From DATDFB01 sp035276475 (lineage in GTDB: Bacteria; Acidobacteriota; Thermoanaerobaculia; Gp7-AA8), in NCBI GenBank assembly GCA_035276475.1, contig DATELQ010000037.1:83372-147371 (forward strand): DNA of 64,000 bases, in the 5' to 3' direction. The notes below the pieces were generated by a model. The model was not told the origin of the DNA. It made no database searches and saw only the letters and a program-made list of their open reading frames with translations. Below, piece by piece: positions 62,701 through 64,000 of the stretch (its first letter is position 1; every line of letters begins with the position of its first letter). Both the position numbers and the translations under genes were made by a program.

Positions 62701-64000
62701 CGAGCGAGGCGATGGTGCAGTTGATCGTCCCACCCGCGCCGACTGCGGGCGTGGTGCACGACCAGCCGGCCGGCGGCGTCAGCGTGCGGAAGTTCGTCCC
62801 CGCCGGAAGCGGGATGGAGACGGCGACGTTGGCCGCGGCGCTGTTGCCGTTGTTCTTGGCCACGACGGTGTAGTTGTAGAACTCGCCCGGCGAAAGCGGA
62901 TCCGGACTGCTAGCGATCGTGACGGCGACGTCCGCGGTGCCGGCGGCGACGACCGTCGAGGTCACGCTGGCGGTGTTGTTCGGCGTGTACGGATCCTGGG
63001 TGCTGCTGGCGACGCTCGGCGTGGCGGTGATGGTCGTGCCGGCGGCCGTGCCGGCGTTGACCTTCACGACGACGCTCGGCCACGCCGGCGACGCGCCCGC
63101 CGCGAGCGACGCAGCGCTGCAGGTGATCGTGCCGGTGCCGTTGACCGGCGGGACGATGCAGGTCCAGCCGGCCGGCGGCGCACCCATCGACTGGAAGGTC
63201 GTGTTGGGCGGGATGGTGAAGCTGTACGTCGGGTTCACGGCCGTGGAGCTGCCGAGGTTCGAGACGGTCTGCGTGTAGGTGATGTTGCTGCCCGCCGTCG
63301 GAAGGCTCGTGCTCTGCGCGATCGTCACGGCCATGTCGGCGTAACCGGTCGCCTCGACGATGGTCGTGGCGGTGGCCTGGTTGTTCGCCGGATTGCTGTC
63401 GGGCGTGTTGCTGGAGACGGAGTTGGTCTCGCTCAAGAGGTACCCGGCGGGCGTGCCGGAGAAGGCGTTGACGGTGAGGGAGAAGTTCGAGGTCGCGCCG
63501 GAGGCGAGCGTCGGCGTGGTGCAGGTGACGACGCCGGTGCCGCCGACCGCGGGGGTGATGCAAGTCCAGCCGGCCGGAACGGAGATCGACTGGAACGTGG
63601 TGCTGGCCGGGATCGGGGCCATGTAGACGACGCCGTCCGCGGTGAACGCGCCGAGGTTCTGCACTGACTGCGTGTAGGTGTAGTTGTTGCCGGCCTGCAC
63701 GGTGGCGGGCGCGGTGTTGGTGACGGCGAGGTCGGTGATGATGCACGAGGCACCGTCGCCGCCGGGAAGGACATTGTTCCCGGTGATGAGCTGGACGACG
63801 CCGGCGGTGCCGGGCTGCGCGGAGTAGTCGTCGTTCGCGCTCGTGGTGAGGCCGTTCGCGCCGCCGGAGACGTCGGTCGACGCCGCCGCGGACGAGAGGA
63901 GGACGTAGCCGCCGCCACCGCCGCCGCCGGGGCCGTGGCGCTCGCCGGGGCTGCCGCCGGGCGCCTGCAGCAGCCAGGCATTGCCGCCGTTGCCGCCCTT
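59729..64000 (-). CDS. Exported C25 (gingipain-like) cysteine protease with DUF11 repeats (5' end outside window)
   Basis: The frame is open to the right edge, so the signal peptide is missing; about 1,423 residues are visible. First is a Gly-rich stretch (GPGGGGGGYV) and a start of a beta domain. Four DUF11 repeats follow (about 62180-63740; LTVTNNGPAIATNVTINEPL-like). Next is a middle beta domain (61000-62150; KIYVTQEGWYRLTRAAMTAA) that resembles the propeptide/Ig region of C25 enzymes. The C-terminal catalytic domain (about 59735-60770) has His in VDYVGHGAVELWG and Cys in VVAMNCLNGYF, the C25 dyad, and ends GDPSMKLR. No C-terminal sorting domain is present, so secretion through a type IX system is not supported. 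The likely role is extracellular proteolysis. Confidence 0.85.
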   Translation of the reverse strand, partial: KGGNGGNAWLLQAPGGSPGERHGPGGGGGGGYVLLSSAAASTDVSGGANGLTTSANDDYSAQPGTAGVVQLITGNNVLPGGDGASCIITDLAVTNTAPATVQAGNNYTYTQSVQNLGAFTADGVVYMAPIPASTTFQSISVPAGWTCITPAVGGTGVVTCTTPTLASGATSNFSLTVNAFSGTPAGYLLSETNSVSSNTPDSNPANNQATATTIVEATGYADMAVTIAQSTSLPTAGSNITYTQTVSNLGSSTAVNPTYSFTIPPNTTFQSMGAPPAGWTCIVPPVNGTGTITCSAASLAAGASPAWPSVVVKVNAGTAAGTTITATPSVASSTQDPYTPNNTASVTSTVVAAGTADVAVTIASSPDPLSPGEFYNYTVVAKNNGNSAAANVAVSIPLPAGTNFRTLTPPAGWSCTTPAVGAGGTINCTIASLAVGASATFTPQVQVNTTTASGTTLNITTTITTTTAQTITSNDTASTSNLVTARTNADVAIVKTDSPDPVGDGQLITYRLAVTNNGPAIATNVTINEPLPAGVLYISSNPSIGSCAGTSTINCALGTLPVGNTQYVNIVVQANGTGVVTNTATASRTETDPVASNNSSTANTTVLAVTLVRLREFNVKQDKNKVLLTWRTDFEADNLGFNVYRESGGQRVKMNKALIAGTALQSKHKDKEQERSSGHTYRFRDNVDSSAFTQFWLEDVDIAGHKTMHGPVSATAGTVDAPTNATPLPGLGANGNAIESPAGYGVVRSVALPTPSDKQIKQQQDNAADQGLKIYVTQEGWYRLTRAAMTAAGFDPGNNFKKLSLYMQGIEQPLIVNDDSVEFYGQRLDTTSTGARTYWLRAAGSANRLPLSKNKGGDPLTGDVAFTVQKQERSIFMAALVGHGDDGNFFGPLVSSEPVTQTLNLGNADTASAGNATLEITIQGGTDGPHPTSVDVNGHNLGTMAFTSQEQKTFTFPVPHSWLIAGANSITFTALGGDMDFSLLASTKLTYQHLLRADSGAFEATLPGGRAATVGGFQSNAVRAIDVTDAANPTELETSVAADPAGGYAASFTPTGNDARVVLVFDSSRILTPTEVASNKPSTWSEKKASADLLIITNAAFTQAASTLVPVRQRDGIAASVIDVEDLYDEFNFGIRGPEAIRSFLQSTLQWKTKPRWVLLVGDASIDPRNYMDMGAADFVPTKLVDTVYLKTASDDWLADVNGDGAPDFAIGRIPVRTPEDAALVFNKITSRGTPSGTWANTVLSVFDRPIGYDFAAGAAAAGALVPKSMTLQTVDFSQSTNVLGPLNQGQLLVDYVGHGAVELWGLDGILTSGDAANLGNGNRLPFVVAMNCLNGYFADTFSYSLAEALLEAPNGGAVAVWASSTLTEPDGQDTMNRALFGQLFGGGNLTIGEAINRAKLAVPDPDVRKSWILFGDPSMKLR

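Overview
The window is about 65% G+C or more, very densely coded on both strands, and contains no rRNA or tRNA. The gene set (zwf-opcA-pgl, imuA-imuB-dnaE2, zapA with 6S RNA and rny, an ECF sigma factor with a TPR anti-sigma factor, giant secreted proteins built from IPT/DUF11/PKD-like/BACON modules, a C25 protease) fits a free-living, surface-protein-rich bacterium. An Acidobacteriota member, perhaps Thermoanaerobaculia-like, is my best guess; this is inference from gene content, not a phylogenetic result.

Layout. Positions 1-21000 hold two giant exported multidomain proteins in tandem. The first is cut by the left window edge. They share an almost identical C-terminal half, so they are paralogues from a tandem duplication. 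Positions 21000-27900 hold, on the minus strand, an AraC-type regulator, a secreted RHS-repeat protein, a small downstream ORF that could be its partner or immunity protein, and an apparently frameshifted membrane protein. Positions 28000-31650 hold a small secreted peptide, a tightly overlapped regulatory operon (membrane protein, winged-helix regulator, ECF sigma factor, zinc-finger/TPR anti-sigma factor) and a hypothetical gene. A 290 bp GTC/GAC-rich degenerate minisatellite separates this from the oxidative pentose-phosphate operon zwf-opcA-pgl (32.0-35.2 kb). Positions 35.3-44.7 kb carry fadI, a GT-C-like membrane protein, a beta-helix secreted protein, a small Cys-containing exported protein, and a translationally coupled trio (molybdopterin oxidoreductase, CPBP membrane protease, YfhO-like membrane protein). 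Positions 44.7-52.3 kb carry housekeeping and envelope genes: TPR-AIM24, lytic transglycosylase, MazG-like, an HTH regulator, a GT-C membrane protein, a GT2-like protein, YmdB, RNase Y, 6S RNA and ZapA. Then come a DUF433/DUF5615 toxin-antitoxin pair, the imuA-imuB-dnaE2 mutasome, a zinc-ribbon/pilin-like fusion, and a C25 (gingipain-like) protease cut by the right edge.

The most interesting structure is a family of palindromic elements. The complete copy (55254-55703) has 43 bp near-perfect inverted arms enclosing a four-helix-bundle (23S rRNA intervening-sequence-protein-like) gene. It sits exactly between imuB and dnaE2. Two ORF-less relatives (35263-35334 and 44647-44761) share arm sequence, and one of them supplies the stop codon of its neighbour gene. 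A second recurring feature is a TANNNT hexamer 6-10 nt before the ATG of several genes that lack a Shine-Dalgarno sequence, which suggests widespread leaderless transcription.
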